Source: Chloroflexota bacterium (GTDB lineage Bacteria; Chloroflexota; UBA6077; FW602-bin22; CADDYW01). From it: DNA of 42,924 nucleotides. The notes under the pieces are model-generated. The model was not told the DNA's origin and did no database searches. It was given only the letters and a program-made list of their open reading frames with translations. Position numbers and translations under genes: made by a program. The DNA lies in assembly GCA_019690095.1 (NCBI GenBank), contig JADGGD010000009.1, forward strand, positions 1-42,924, read 5' to 3'. This document shows positions 24,268 to 32,935 of this stretch, one piece after another (within the stretch, counting starts at the first letter, position 1; every line of letters starts with the position of its first letter).

Positions 24268-25635
24268 ATGAGCGAGACCGCCGCGGTGATCCTCGCGGCC
24301 GGCCTGGGACGGCGTATGCAGTCGAGCATTCCAAAGGTTCTGCATCGTGTGGCAGGTCGCCCGATGGTTCAGTATGTCATCCAGGCGGCACGTGAGGCGG
24401 GGGTCGAGCGCATTGTGGTCGTCCTCGGTCACGGAGCGGACGCGGTCCGCCAGGCCCTGGACGGGGACTGCGAGTCGGTGGTCCAGCCGGAGCCTGCCGG
24501 TACCGCAGACGCCCTGGCGCGGGCGGCGCCGATACTGACAGCGTCGCCGGACTGCCGCCAGGTGCTCGTTGCCTATGGCGACTGCCCGCTCCTGACCGGT
24601 GATCTCTTCCGCTCGGTGATCGAGGCACAGCGCCAGGCCGGTGCGGCTATCGCGCTCGTGTCGTCAATCGTGGAGGATCCGCGCGGTTATGGGCGGATCG
24701 TCCGCGATCCGGACGGCGGCGTGCGCGCTATTGTCGAAGAGGCGGCTGCGACCGAGGCAGAGCGTGCGATCCGCGAGGTCAACGCGGGCGTGTACTGCTT
24801 CGATGCGGCCTGGCTCTGGGAACGGTTGCCGTCCGTACCCCGATCGACCTCTGGCGAGTACTATCTGACCGATCTGGTTGGCCTTGCCGCGCAGGATGGT
24901 CGCCGGGTCTGCGCGGTGACCGCACCGCTGGAGATCACAGCAGGGGTCAACGATCGGAAACAGCTTGCCATGGCGGAGGCGGTGATCCGCGACCGGGTCC
25001 GCCAGCGTCTGCTGGAGGCTGGCGTCACCCTGGTGGATCCGGCGACCGTATATGTCGATGCGACGGTCCGTATTGCTCCGGATACGATCCTCTATCCCGG
25101 GACGCTTATCGAGGGGAATACAGTCATTGGCCCGGGGTGTCGGATCGGACCGTATAGCCGGATTGTTGATTCGTGGCTCGGGAGTTCGGTCACAGTTGAC
25201 ATGTCCGTCATAGAGGGGGCGCGGGTCGGGGACGGGACCCGGATTGGCCCCTTCTCGCACCTGCGGCCCGGTGCGGAGATTGGACCGCGCGTCGAGCTCG
25301 GCAATTACGCGGAGATCAAGAACGCGCGGATCGGAGCTGACACCCGTATCCACCACGTGAGCTACATCGGCGATGCCGAGATCGGCGAACGGGTGAATGT
25401 CGGGGCTGGCACGATTACCGTGAATTTCGATAGTGAATCGGGGACAAAGCACCGGACGGTCGTCCAGGACGGCGCGAGCCTCGGAAGCGACTCGATGCTC
25501 GTGGCGCCCGTGACGATCGGGCGGGACGCGCTCACCGGCGCTGGAGCCGTTGTCACGCGCGACGTCGAACCAGGCATGGTTGTCGTCGGCGTGCCCGCGC
25601 GTCCGCTTCGCCGGCGCCGCCAGTCCGCTGGCTGA
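24268..25635 (+). CDS. glmU: bifunctional GlcNAc-1-P uridyltransferase / glucosamine-1-P acetyltransferase
   Basis: 455 residues, normal for GlmU, which makes UDP-GlcNAc for peptidoglycan and other glycans. The N-terminal pyrophosphorylase has VILAAGLGRRMQSSIPKVLH (the usual GKGTRM reads GLGRRM) and VAYGDCPLL. The C-terminal left-handed beta-helix has hexapeptide repeats, HLRPGAEIG, the catalytic-His segment TRIHHVSYIGDAEIG, and VNVGAGTITVNFDSESGTKH. ATG 24268 follows a strong GGGGGAGG. The preceding leader carries a terminator, so expression is probably attenuated. Confidence 0.96.
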   Translation: MSETAAVILAAGLGRRMQSSIPKVLHRVAGRPMVQYVIQAAREAGVERIVVVLGHGADAVRQALDGDCESVVQPEPAGTADALARAAPILTASPDCRQVLVAYGDCPLLTGDLFRSVIEAQRQAGAAIALVSSIVEDPRGYGRIVRDPDGGVRAIVEEAAATEAERAIREVNAGVYCFDAAWLWERLPSVPRSTSGEYYLTDLVGLAAQDGRRVCAVTAPLEITAGVNDRKQLAMAEAVIRDRVRQRLLEAGVTLVDPATVYVDATVRIAPDTILYPGTLIEGNTVIGPGCRIGPYSRIVDSWLGSSVTVDMSVIEGARVGDGTRIGPFSHLRPGAEIGPRVELGNYAEIKNARIGADTRIHHVSYIGDAEIGERVNVGAGTITVNFDSESGTKHRTVVQDGASLGSDSMLVAPVTIGRDALTGAGAVVTRDVEPGMVVVGVPARPLRRRRQSAG

Positions 25636-25655
25636 CCCGATGAGGAGGACTCTGT

Positions 25656-26999
25656 TTGGACGGTGATGGTAGTAGTTACGGCGCCCTGGGCATACTGATC
25701 CTGGCGACCTTGCTCTACCTCTTCGCATCACTGGCTGAAAGTGTCGTTGGCGCGCTCAGTCGGGCGCGCGTTCAGCGCCTCGCGGAACGCGACGAGGCGG
25801 CCGCGAACCGGATCCTCGACTTCGCCGAGCGGCCGGTACGCTACCTCTCTTCGATCGCGGTGCTGAAGCCAGCCGCCCTGGTCGCGGCGGTTGTTACCCT
25901 CTTGCAGATCTTCACCCACCAGACGTTCCAGGCGGACGCGCTTCTGGCGTGGGCGGTGGCTGTTCTTGCGGCCCTCGTCCTGGGCTGGATCATTCCCCAC
26001 GCCGTCGTGTCGAAGCATCCCGAAGACGCCGCGCTCGCCCTGGCCGTACCCTTGCGCGTCTCTGCGTTCCTGTTCGCTCCGCTGGCGCGCCTTGTGGCCG
26101 CGGCGACCAGCGGCTTGTCCAATCTGCTCGGGACCGGTCCGGTGCCTGAGGGGCCACTGGTGACCCCTGCCGAACTGAAGGTTATGGTGGCGGCGAGCGA
26201 GGAGGAGGGGCTGATCGAGCGTCAGGAGCGCACGATGATCGATAACGTGCTCGAGCTGGAGGAGAAGACCGTCCGCGAGGTTATGGTGCCCCGGCCGGAT
26301 ATCGTGGCACTGCCCGCGGATACATCGGTGCGCGAGGCAATTGATACGTTCGTGCGCGAGGGATATTCGCGCCTGCCAGTGTATCGCGGGACGATCGATG
26401 ACATCATCGGTGTGGTCTACGGCAAGGATCTCCTGCCGCTCACCGTCACCGAGCGGCTTGGCAGCCCGGTGGGTGAGTTCGTGCGGCCAGCGTATTTCGT
26501 ACCGGAGTCCAAGAAGGCCGATGCCCTTCTACGTGAACTGCAGCAACAGCGCGTGCACATCGCGATCGTCGTCGATGAGTACGGCGGCACTGCTGGTCTG
26601 GTCACGATCGAGGATCTTCTCGAGGAGATCGTCGGGGAGATCCAGGACGAGTATGATACCGAAGAGCAGAAGATCGTCCGGGTCAGCGAAGACGAAGCCC
26701 TCGTTGATGGCGGTGTGACGATCGATGATGCGAACGAGGAACTCGGTCTTGACCTGGCCGCGGAAGAGGTCGATACGGTCGGGGGACTGGTGCACGAGAA
26801 GCTCGGGCGAATTCCGGTGGTCGGTGACAAGGTGACGCTCGACCACGCCGTTCTCACTGTCGTATCATCGAGCGGGCGGCGGGTGACCCGGGTGCGCATC
26901 AATCGGATCCGTGAGGACGTCGATCCGGCGCCCTCCCACGTCCCTTCGGAGTCCACGGGAGGCCGATACCAGGGTGAGCGATCCGGACGGGGTGATTGA
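25656..26999 (+). CDS. CorC/HlyC-type membrane protein with CNNM (DUF21), CBS pair and CorC domain
   Basis: 447 residues starting at TTG 25656, supported by GAGGAGG at 25642-25648. The N-terminal part (1 to about 165) has several hydrophobic segments of the CNNM/DUF21 type. A CBS pair spans about 195-325 ([46 protein letters not shown]), and a transporter-associated CorC_HlyC domain follows at about 345-425. Such proteins are often labelled hemolysins, but better-studied relatives function in magnesium efflux or homeostasis. The TTG start may lower translation. The end overlaps cdd by 26 bases. Confidence 0.9.
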   Translation: MDGDGSSYGALGILILATLLYLFASLAESVVGALSRARVQRLAERDEAAANRILDFAERPVRYLSSIAVLKPAALVAAVVTLLQIFTHQTFQADALLAWAVAVLAALVLGWIIPHAVVSKHPEDAALALAVPLRVSAFLFAPLARLVAAATSGLSNLLGTGPVPEGPLVTPAELKVMVAASEEEGLIERQERTMIDNVLELEEKTVREVMVPRPDIVALPADTSVREAIDTFVREGYSRLPVYRGTIDDIIGVVYGKDLLPLTVTERLGSPVGEFVRPAYFVPESKKADALLRELQQQRVHIAIVVDEYGGTAGLVTIEDLLEEIVGEIQDEYDTEEQKIVRVSEDEALVDGGVTIDDANEELGLDLAAEEVDTVGGLVHEKLGRIPVVGDKVTLDHAVLTVVSSSGRRVTRVRINRIREDVDPAPSHVPSESTGGRYQGERSGRGD

Positions 27000-27387
27000 C
27001 CGTGATGCCCTGCTCGCCGCAGCATGGAGAGCACGCGAGCAGGCATACGCGCCATATTCAGGTTTCGCGGTCGGCGCTGCGGTGCTTGGGATTTCGGGGC
27101 GCATTTTCGCCGGGGCCAATGTGGAAAACGCCTCTTATGGCCTGACTATTTGCGCCGAACGGGTAGCGATTACCGCCGCCGTATCGGCAGGGGAACGCCG
27201 CATCGCGGCGCTGGCCGTGGTGACGGGGGCATCGCAACCGACCCCGCCGTGCGGGGCCTGCCGTCAGGTGTTATGGGAGTTCGGACCGGAGGCCGAGGTG
27301 GTCGTCGAGAATCGCCGTGGTGAGCGGCGGCACTGGACGGCACGGGAACTCCTGCCGGAGGCGTTCGACTCGGGGCGTTTGGCCTGA
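26974..27387 (+). CDS. cdd: cytidine deaminase
   Basis: 137 residues from GTG 26974, with GGGAGG 11 bases upstream; GTG 26992 is a possible later start. Hydrolytic deamination of cytidine/deoxycytidine to uridine for pyrimidine salvage. The zinc and catalytic motifs are intact: CAERVAI (Cys ligand and catalytic Glu) and [10 protein letters not shown] (two Cys ligands). The N-terminal [14 protein letters not shown] and [15 protein letters not shown] are typical of the homotetrameric class. It overlaps the CorC-like gene upstream and shares TGATG with the next gene. Confidence 0.95.
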   Translation: MSDPDGVIDRDALLAAAWRAREQAYAPYSGFAVGAAVLGISGRIFAGANVENASYGLTICAERVAITAAVSAGERRIAALAVVTGASQPTPPCGACRQVLWEFGPEAEVVVENRRGERRHWTARELLPEAFDSGRLA

Positions 27388-28526
27388 TGGGGCGAGGCGT
27401 CTCGCGCCGCGAGCTGGTTCGCATCGGCATGGGCGGGCTGGCGGCGGCCTCCTCCGCACTGCTCACGGGCGATCGGTCGCTCTTCGAGGCACAGCACCCG
27501 TTCGGGATCAGCCCGCCAGATCCTCGAACAGTGCTGGGGGTGCACACGCGTCTAACTGATGAAGTCGAGCCGTGGAAGATCGAACGGACACTCGACATGA
27601 TCCGGCAGATGGGAGCGCGGTGGATCGTCGAGCTGTTCCCGTGGGCATACATCGAGCCGCATCAGGGGGTATTCGATTGGGATCACCCGGATCTGGTGGT
27701 TCGAAACGCCGTGGCGCGCGGCCTGGAGGTGATCGCTCGCCTGGACTTCGTTCCCGCCTGGGCCCGGCCAGCCGGCACGACACCGCGCCTGCTTCCCCGT
27801 GAGCGCTTTCCTGATTATGCAAACTTCGTTGCCGCCTTTGCCCACCGCTACCGGGAGGCAGTTCGCTACTTCATCATCTGGAACGAGCCGAATACCAGCT
27901 TTGAGTGGGGATTCCGTCCTGTCAGCGTGCCGTCGTACGTGGAGCTCCTGGCCGCTGCTGCGGCATCGATTCGCGCGGTCCACCCATCGGCACGGATTCT
28001 CCCGGCAGGCCTGGCGCCCACAATCGACCGGAGCGATCTCGCCCTGGAAGATCGCCTGTTTCTCCAGCAGATGTATGATCTCGGTGCGGCGCGCTACTTC
28101 GACGCCCTGTGCGTCCACGCCTACGGCTGGAAGTTCCCGCCCGATGATCCGCCGCGCGCAGACCGGCTCAACTTCCGCCGGGTCGAGCTTCTCCGGGAGG
28201 TGATGGAGAAAAACGGCGATGCGGCCAAGCCAGTGCTCGTCACCGAGGCCGGCTGGAATGACAGCCCGCGGTGGACCAAAGCGGTGCGGCCTGCACAGCG
28301 CATCGCCTACACCCTGGAAGCGCTGCGCCTCGCTACCGCGTCCTGGCCGTGGGTCCGGGCGCTGTGCCTCTGGGTCTTCCGATTACCGACCCTGGCTCAC
28401 GACTACAACGACTATTTCACGTTCGTGGACACGAATTTTCGCCCAAAGCCGATCTACACGGCGGTGGCTGCGCACGCTGGCGAATGGGTGCGGACGGCGC
28501 CTGGATCGGCTTCCCGCCTTCCTTGA
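27387..28526 (+). CDS. Tat-exported glycoside-hydrolase-like protein (clan GH-A fold)
   Basis: 379 residues. The N-terminus SRRELVRIGMGGLAAASSALL is a twin-arginine signal. The body looks like a GH-A (beta/alpha)8 barrel: FPWAYIEPHQGVFDWDHPD, then the acid/base Glu 167 in IIWNEPN and the likely nucleophile Glu 287 in VTEAGWND. This pair, about 120 residues apart, is the clan-A signature and resembles GH39/GH5-like or unclassified families. The substrate is unknown. It overlaps cdd (TGATG), an odd partner for a secreted enzyme. Confidence 0.8.
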   Translation: MGRGVSRRELVRIGMGGLAAASSALLTGDRSLFEAQHPFGISPPDPRTVLGVHTRLTDEVEPWKIERTLDMIRQMGARWIVELFPWAYIEPHQGVFDWDHPDLVVRNAVARGLEVIARLDFVPAWARPAGTTPRLLPRERFPDYANFVAAFAHRYREAVRYFIIWNEPNTSFEWGFRPVSVPSYVELLAAAAASIRAVHPSARILPAGLAPTIDRSDLALEDRLFLQQMYDLGAARYFDALCVHAYGWKFPPDDPPRADRLNFRRVELLREVMEKNGDAAKPVLVTEAGWNDSPRWTKAVRPAQRIAYTLEALRLATASWPWVRALCLWVFRLPTLAHDYNDYFTFVDTNFRPKPIYTAVAAHAGEWVRTAPGSASRLP

Positions 28527-28552
28527 CGCTGCTCGAAAGGAGGTGCTAGACT
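28523..28552 (+). promoter_or_regulatory. promoter of the dap/lys cluster
   Basis: TTGACG (28523-28528; 5 of 6) overlaps the upstream stop; after 18 bases comes TAGACT (28547-28552; 4 of 6), preceded by TG-C as an extended -10. It gives a leader of about 90 bases with a GGCAC/GTGCC hairpin but nothing resembling a lysine riboswitch. Confidence 0.5.
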
Positions 28553-28651
28553 TCCGTCAGCCGCTGGTAGGATACTGGCGCCATCTGGTCGTCGTGAGGC
28601 ACGGGCGTGCCGGCGAAGGTCCGGCGCGCGAGAATCAGGAGGGCCGTAAAC

Positions 28652-29545
28652 GTGTTTTCGGGTTGCCTGGTCGCATTGATCACGCCGTTTCGGGACGGCC
28701 AGATCGACGAGCCGGCGCTCCGCCGCCTGGTCGAGTTCCATCTGCAGAACGGCACAGACGGGCTCGTACCATGCGGCACGACCGGTGAGTCGGTGGCGAT
28801 GACCGAGGAAGAGCAGCTGCGGGTCATCGAGATCGTGGTCGAGACGGTCAATCATCGGATTCCAGTGATCGCAGGTACCGGCACTAACAGCACCGCCAAG
28901 ACGATCAAGATGACCAAGAAAGCCCGGGAGATCGGGGCAGATGGGGCGCTTCTGGTCACGCCATACTACAACAAGCCCACTCAGCAGGGGCTTTTCCTGC
29001 ACTTCGAGGCCGTGGCGAAGGAGACCGATCTCCCGCTCGTGCTCTATAACGTGCCCAGCCGCACCGGCGTCAACCTCTTGCCAGAGACGGTGGCCCGGCT
29101 CGCGAAGATTCCGACGATTGTCGGGATCAAGGAGGCGAGCGGCAGCATGGATCAGGTAAGCCAGATCATCGAGAGCTGCCGCCCAGACTTCGCGGTGCTC
29201 TCGGGTGATGACTCGCTAACCCTGCCCATGCTCGCCCTCGGCGCAGTCGGCGTCGTGTCTGTGGTCGGCAATCTTGCGCCGGCCGCGATGAGCGAGATGG
29301 TGCGGGCGTATCGCACTGGCCAGGTGGCGCGAGCGCGTGAGCTCCACTATCAGCTGTTCGATCTGTGCCGGGCGATGTTCCTGGAAACGAACCCGATCCC
29401 GGTAAAGACCGCCGCCGGCATTCTGGGGCTCTGCTCGGATGAGATGCGTCTGCCGATGTGCCCGATGGGCGAAGCGAATCGGGCGAAGCTCGAGGCGGTG
29501 CTGCGCGCCTCGCCGGTCGTGCAGCCGATGCTGGTGACCCGGTAG
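28652..29545 (+). CDS. dapA: 4-hydroxy-tetrahydrodipicolinate synthase
   Basis: 297 residues from GTG 28652, with AGGAGGG eight bases upstream. Condenses pyruvate with aspartate semialdehyde, the first committed step to diaminopimelate and lysine. The Schiff-base Lys 160 is in VGIKEASGS, the catalytic Tyr 132 in VLYNVPSRTG, and the substrate-binding stretch is PCGTTGESVAMTEEE. It begins the dapA-dapB-lysA-dapL cluster, with a promoter candidate just upstream. The frame is open to an ATG at 28607, but that start lacks a ribosome-binding site. Confidence 0.96.
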   Translation: MFSGCLVALITPFRDGQIDEPALRRLVEFHLQNGTDGLVPCGTTGESVAMTEEEQLRVIEIVVETVNHRIPVIAGTGTNSTAKTIKMTKKAREIGADGALLVTPYYNKPTQQGLFLHFEAVAKETDLPLVLYNVPSRTGVNLLPETVARLAKIPTIVGIKEASGSMDQVSQIIESCRPDFAVLSGDDSLTLPMLALGAVGVVSVVGNLAPAAMSEMVRAYRTGQVARARELHYQLFDLCRAMFLETNPIPVKTAAGILGLCSDEMRLPMCPMGEANRAKLEAVLRASPVVQPMLVTR

Positions 29546-29551
29546 GACCGG

Positions 29552-30349
29552 ATGCCCCTGCGGCTTATCGTGCACGGCGCCGCCGGTCGGATGGGACGCG
29601 AGGTGATCCGTGCGGCGGCGGCCGATCCGGCGTTCACGGTCGCCGCCGCCCTGGTGCGGCCGGGCTCTCCCCAGCTCGGGCTTGATGCGGGTGTCGTCGC
29701 TGGAGCAGGGCCGCTCGGGGTTGAGCTCAGCGCCGATGTTCCAGCCGGGCTCGCAGCAGGTGAGGTGGCGGTGGATTTCAGCACACCGGCCGCCGCAGTC
29801 GAGTTTGCGCACGCGGCAGCAGACGCGGGGCGTCCGCTCGTCGTCGCAACGACCGGGATCGCATCCGAGCAACTGGAGGCGGTGAAGGAGGAGGCGCGGC
29901 GGATACCGCTCCTGATCGCGCCCAACCTCAGCGTCGGCATTAGTGTCCTGGCAGGGCTTCTTCCCATGATCACGCGCGCCCTGGGGGACGACTACGATGT
30001 CGAGGTGATCGAGGTTCACCATCGGCACAAGAAGGATGCGCCCTCCGGAACAGCGATCCGCCTGGCCGAGGCGGTGGCCGCGGCACGCGGGCGCGCGCTG
30101 GTCGATGTGGAACGATATGGTCGGCGGGGGATCGCGCCCCGTGCGCCGGGCGAGATCGGCATGCACGCGGTGCGGGCGGGAGGCGTGGTCGGTGAGCATC
30201 GGCTTCTGTTTGTCAGCGAGGGCGAGGAGATCGAGATCGCTCACCGTGCGTTCAGCCGGCAGACCTTCGCGCTGGGTGCGCTCCGGGCGGCACGATTCCT
30301 TGTGGACCGGCCGCCGGGCCTCTATACAATGGAAGACGTTGTAGGCTGA
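29552..30349 (+). CDS. dapB: 4-hydroxy-tetrahydrodipicolinate reductase
   Basis: 265 residues, six bases after dapA. Reduces HTPA to tetrahydrodipicolinate with NAD(P)H. The Rossmann motif VHGAAGRMGREV, the AVDFSTPAA stretch, PNLSVGISVL, the active-site EVHHRHKKDAPSGTA and IGMHAVRAGGVVGEH are all present. The start ATG 29552 has a weak ribosome-binding site, so translation may be coupled to dapA. Confidence 0.96.
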   Translation: MPLRLIVHGAAGRMGREVIRAAAADPAFTVAAALVRPGSPQLGLDAGVVAGAGPLGVELSADVPAGLAAGEVAVDFSTPAAAVEFAHAAADAGRPLVVATTGIASEQLEAVKEEARRIPLLIAPNLSVGISVLAGLLPMITRALGDDYDVEVIEVHHRHKKDAPSGTAIRLAEAVAAARGRALVDVERYGRRGIAPRAPGEIGMHAVRAGGVVGEHRLLFVSEGEEIEIAHRAFSRQTFALGALRAARFLVDRPPGLYTMEDVVG

Positions 30350-30425
30350 TGCGTGTGGGACGGTGCTGTGCACCGATAGCACGGTACCGTGATATGCGGA
30401 TTTGACGTGGGAGCAGGGCAGGCCA

Positions 30426-31670
30426 GTGGACTGGTTCCGGTACCAGGGAGACGCGCTTTTCTGTGAGGAGGTGCCGCTCGCCGAGCTGGGCGCGATTCAC
30501 GGGACACCGCTGTATGTCTACAGCGCGCGAACGATCCGCGAGCGGTTCGCGGCGATCGAGGCGGCGTACGCGTCGGTCCCGCACCTGATCTGCTACGCGA
30601 TGAAGGCAAACGATAATCTCTCCATCGTACGCATGCTCGCGGAGCTGGGAGCGGGTGTGGACATCGTCTCGGGAGGCGAGCTGTTTCGCGCCCGGCGGGC
30701 CGGTGTGCCGGCAGATCGGATCATCTTCGCGGGCGTCGGGAAGACCCGCGCCGAGATCGCTCAGGCCGTTGATGAGGGGGTTCTTCTCTTCAACGTTGAA
30801 TCGGCGGACGAGCTTGAGGTCATTGCTGAGGTCGCAGCGGAGAGGCGCCAAACAGCCCGGATATCGGTCCGGGTTAATCCGGACGTGGACCCTCGCACGC
30901 ATCCCTATATCTCGACAGGTCTCCGCAAGAACAAGTTCGGCATTCCCTCTGACCAGGTACTGACGGTCTATCGGCGAGCCCGAGCGGCGCCATTCGTGGA
31001 GCCAGTCGGCATCCAGATGCACATCGGTTCCCAGCTGGTCCAGGTACAGCCAATCGTTGATGCCGTCGAGCGGCTTGCCGATCTGGTACAGAGGCTTCGC
31101 CGCGAGGGATTTGATATACGCTATCTCGACATCGGCGGCGGCCTGGGCATTCGATATCGCGATGAGAATCCCGAGGGCCCGGCCGTGCTCGCGGAGCGGA
31201 TTCTGCCGACCGTCCGTGACCTGGGGGTTACACTCCTGTGCGAACCGGGCCGCTTCCTGGTGGGAAGTGCAGGCGCGCTGTTGACGCGCGTGCTGTATCG
31301 GAAGGAGAATGGAGCGAAGACATTCATTATCGTGGACGCGGCGATGAATGACCTGATCCGCCCGGCCCTCTATGATGCGTACCACGAGATCTGGCCAGTC
31401 CGGCGCACAGATGAGCCGTCCGAGGTGGTCGACGTAGTAGGGCCAGTGTGCGAGTCCGGCGACTTCTTCGCCCATGACCGACCGCTCCCGCGCACGCAGG
31501 CGGGTGATCTTTTGGCAGTTCTCTGTGCGGGTGCGTACGGCTTCTCGATGGCCTCGACGTATAACGCCCGTCCACGGCCGGCTGAAGTCCTGGTTACGGA
31601 TTCCACCTACCGCTTGATTCGACGGCGTGAAACCTACGAGGATCTCGTTCGCACGGAGGAAGGTCTGTGA
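30426..31670 (+). CDS. lysA: diaminopimelate decarboxylase
   Basis: 414 residues from GTG 30426; a TTG at 30402 would add eight residues. A PLP enzyme converting meso-diaminopimelate to L-lysine. PLP Lys is in ICYAMKANDNLS; HIGSQL, YLDIGGGLGIRY, CEPGRFLVG and the C-terminal VGPVCESGDFFAHDR (active-site Cys across the dimer) are intact. The gap to dapB holds short inverted repeats (CGGTGC/GCACCG) but no clear terminator. It ends in a GTGA overlap with dapL. Confidence 0.95.
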   Translation: MDWFRYQGDALFCEEVPLAELGAIHGTPLYVYSARTIRERFAAIEAAYASVPHLICYAMKANDNLSIVRMLAELGAGVDIVSGGELFRARRAGVPADRIIFAGVGKTRAEIAQAVDEGVLLFNVESADELEVIAEVAAERRQTARISVRVNPDVDPRTHPYISTGLRKNKFGIPSDQVLTVYRRARAAPFVEPVGIQMHIGSQLVQVQPIVDAVERLADLVQRLRREGFDIRYLDIGGGLGIRYRDENPEGPAVLAERILPTVRDLGVTLLCEPGRFLVGSAGALLTRVLYRKENGAKTFIIVDAAMNDLIRPALYDAYHEIWPVRRTDEPSEVVDVVGPVCESGDFFAHDRPLPRTQAGDLLAVLCAGAYGFSMASTYNARPRPAEVLVTDSTYRLIRRRETYEDLVRTEEGL

Positions 31671-32842
31671 TCACCCGGGAGTTCGAGGTTGCCCGCCGCC
31701 TCGCCGCATTGCCGCCCTATCTGTTCGTGGAGATCGATCGGAAGCGTCGTGAGGCGATCGCGCGGGGAATCGATGTGATCAATCTGAGCATCGGCGATCC
31801 AGACCTCCCAACACCTCCGCCGATTGTCCGCGCGCTCGCCCGGGCTGCCCGGGATCCGGCGAACCACCGCTACCCGGAGTCGGAAGGGCTGGAGCGTTTT
31901 CGGCAGGCAGTATCCGACTGGTATCGCCGGCGCTTCGGGGTCGAGCTCTCACCCCAGCGAGAGGTGCTGACCCTGATCGGCGCCAAGGAAGGCATCGGCC
32001 ACCTGCCGCTGGCAGTGGTAAACCCCGGCGATATCGTCCTGATTCCAGATCCAGCTTACCCGGTCTACCGAGCCGGGACCATCTTCGCAGGGGGTACTCC
32101 CTATGAGATGCCCCTGCGCCGCGAGAACGGCTTCCTGCCGGATCTCGGAGCCATCCCGCGGTCAGTTCTGGAGCGCGCCCGGCTCATGTTCCTGAACTAC
32201 CCGAATAATCCGACCGGAGCGGTGGCGCCGGTCTCGTTCTACGAAGAGGTCGTTGAGTTTGCCCGGCGTCACAACATCATCGTAGCTCAGGATAATACCT
32301 ACTCCGAAATCTGTTTTGACGGCTACCGTCCCCCAAGCTTCCTGCAGGTTCCCGGCGCAAAGGATGTCGGGATTGAGTTCCATTCGCTATCGAAGACGTT
32401 CAATATGACGGGTTGGCGGATCGCGTGTGCGGTCGGACGAGCCGAGGTGATCGAGGCCCTGCGGATGGTCAAGTCGAATCTCGACTCCGGAGCCTTCCAG
32501 GCCGTCCAGGAGGCGGGGATCGTGGCACTCTCGATGGCCGAGGAGATCAGCCGCCGCAACAGCGCGATCTATCAGCGGCGGCGGGATGTTCTGGTGCGCG
32601 GGCTCCGGAAGGTGGGGCTGGAGGTAGACGCACCTCGGGCGACCTTCTATGTGTGGCTGCGGGTCCCGCCAGGCCAGGACTCGGCCGGGTTCGTGGCAAG
32701 GCTGATCGAGACGGCGGGGATTGTAGCGACGCCCGGGAGCGGGTTCGGGAAAGAGGGTGAGGGCTACGTCCGCTTTGCCCTAACCGCGCCGATCCCGCGG
32801 CTGCGCGAGGCGATCGGGCGGCTGCAGTCTGCGCTCGGCTGA
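31667..32842 (+). CDS. dapL: LL-diaminopimelate aminotransferase (probable DapL)
   Basis: 391 residues of fold-type I class I/II aminotransferase. ALPPYLFVEIDRKRREA and INLSIGDPDLPTPPP match the DapL-type subgroup, FLNYPNNPTGAVAP binds PLP, and the Schiff-base Lys is in HSLSKTFNMTGWRI. In this cluster it would convert tetrahydrodipicolinate directly to LL-diaminopimelate, bypassing the acylated routes (DapD/C/E). Start GTG 31667 follows AGGAAGG and overlaps the lysA stop. dapF is not in the window. A general aspartate-type aminotransferase is the alternative. Confidence 0.85.
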   Translation: MITREFEVARRLAALPPYLFVEIDRKRREAIARGIDVINLSIGDPDLPTPPPIVRALARAARDPANHRYPESEGLERFRQAVSDWYRRRFGVELSPQREVLTLIGAKEGIGHLPLAVVNPGDIVLIPDPAYPVYRAGTIFAGGTPYEMPLRRENGFLPDLGAIPRSVLERARLMFLNYPNNPTGAVAPVSFYEEVVEFARRHNIIVAQDNTYSEICFDGYRPPSFLQVPGAKDVGIEFHSLSKTFNMTGWRIACAVGRAEVIEALRMVKSNLDSGAFQAVQEAGIVALSMAEEISRRNSAIYQRRRDVLVRGLRKVGLEVDAPRATFYVWLRVPPGQDSAGFVARLIETAGIVATPGSGFGKEGEGYVRFALTAPIPRLREAIGRLQSALG

Positions 32843-32935
32843 GATCGGCATATATCTTGCCCTTTCGCACTGGAGCCGCCCGTCGGGAGTTGTCGGAGCG
32901 GCGCCCGAGCGCAGGCGCGCCGCCGGGGGGACACA

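Noticed and set aside
28553-28651. lysine riboswitch before dapA
   Set aside because: The leader is too short (about 90 bases) and lacks the conserved lysine-element sequence blocks.
29216-30382. 388-residue minus-strand frame over dapA-dapB
   Set aside because: Antisense to two confidently identified enzymes, no recognisable domain.
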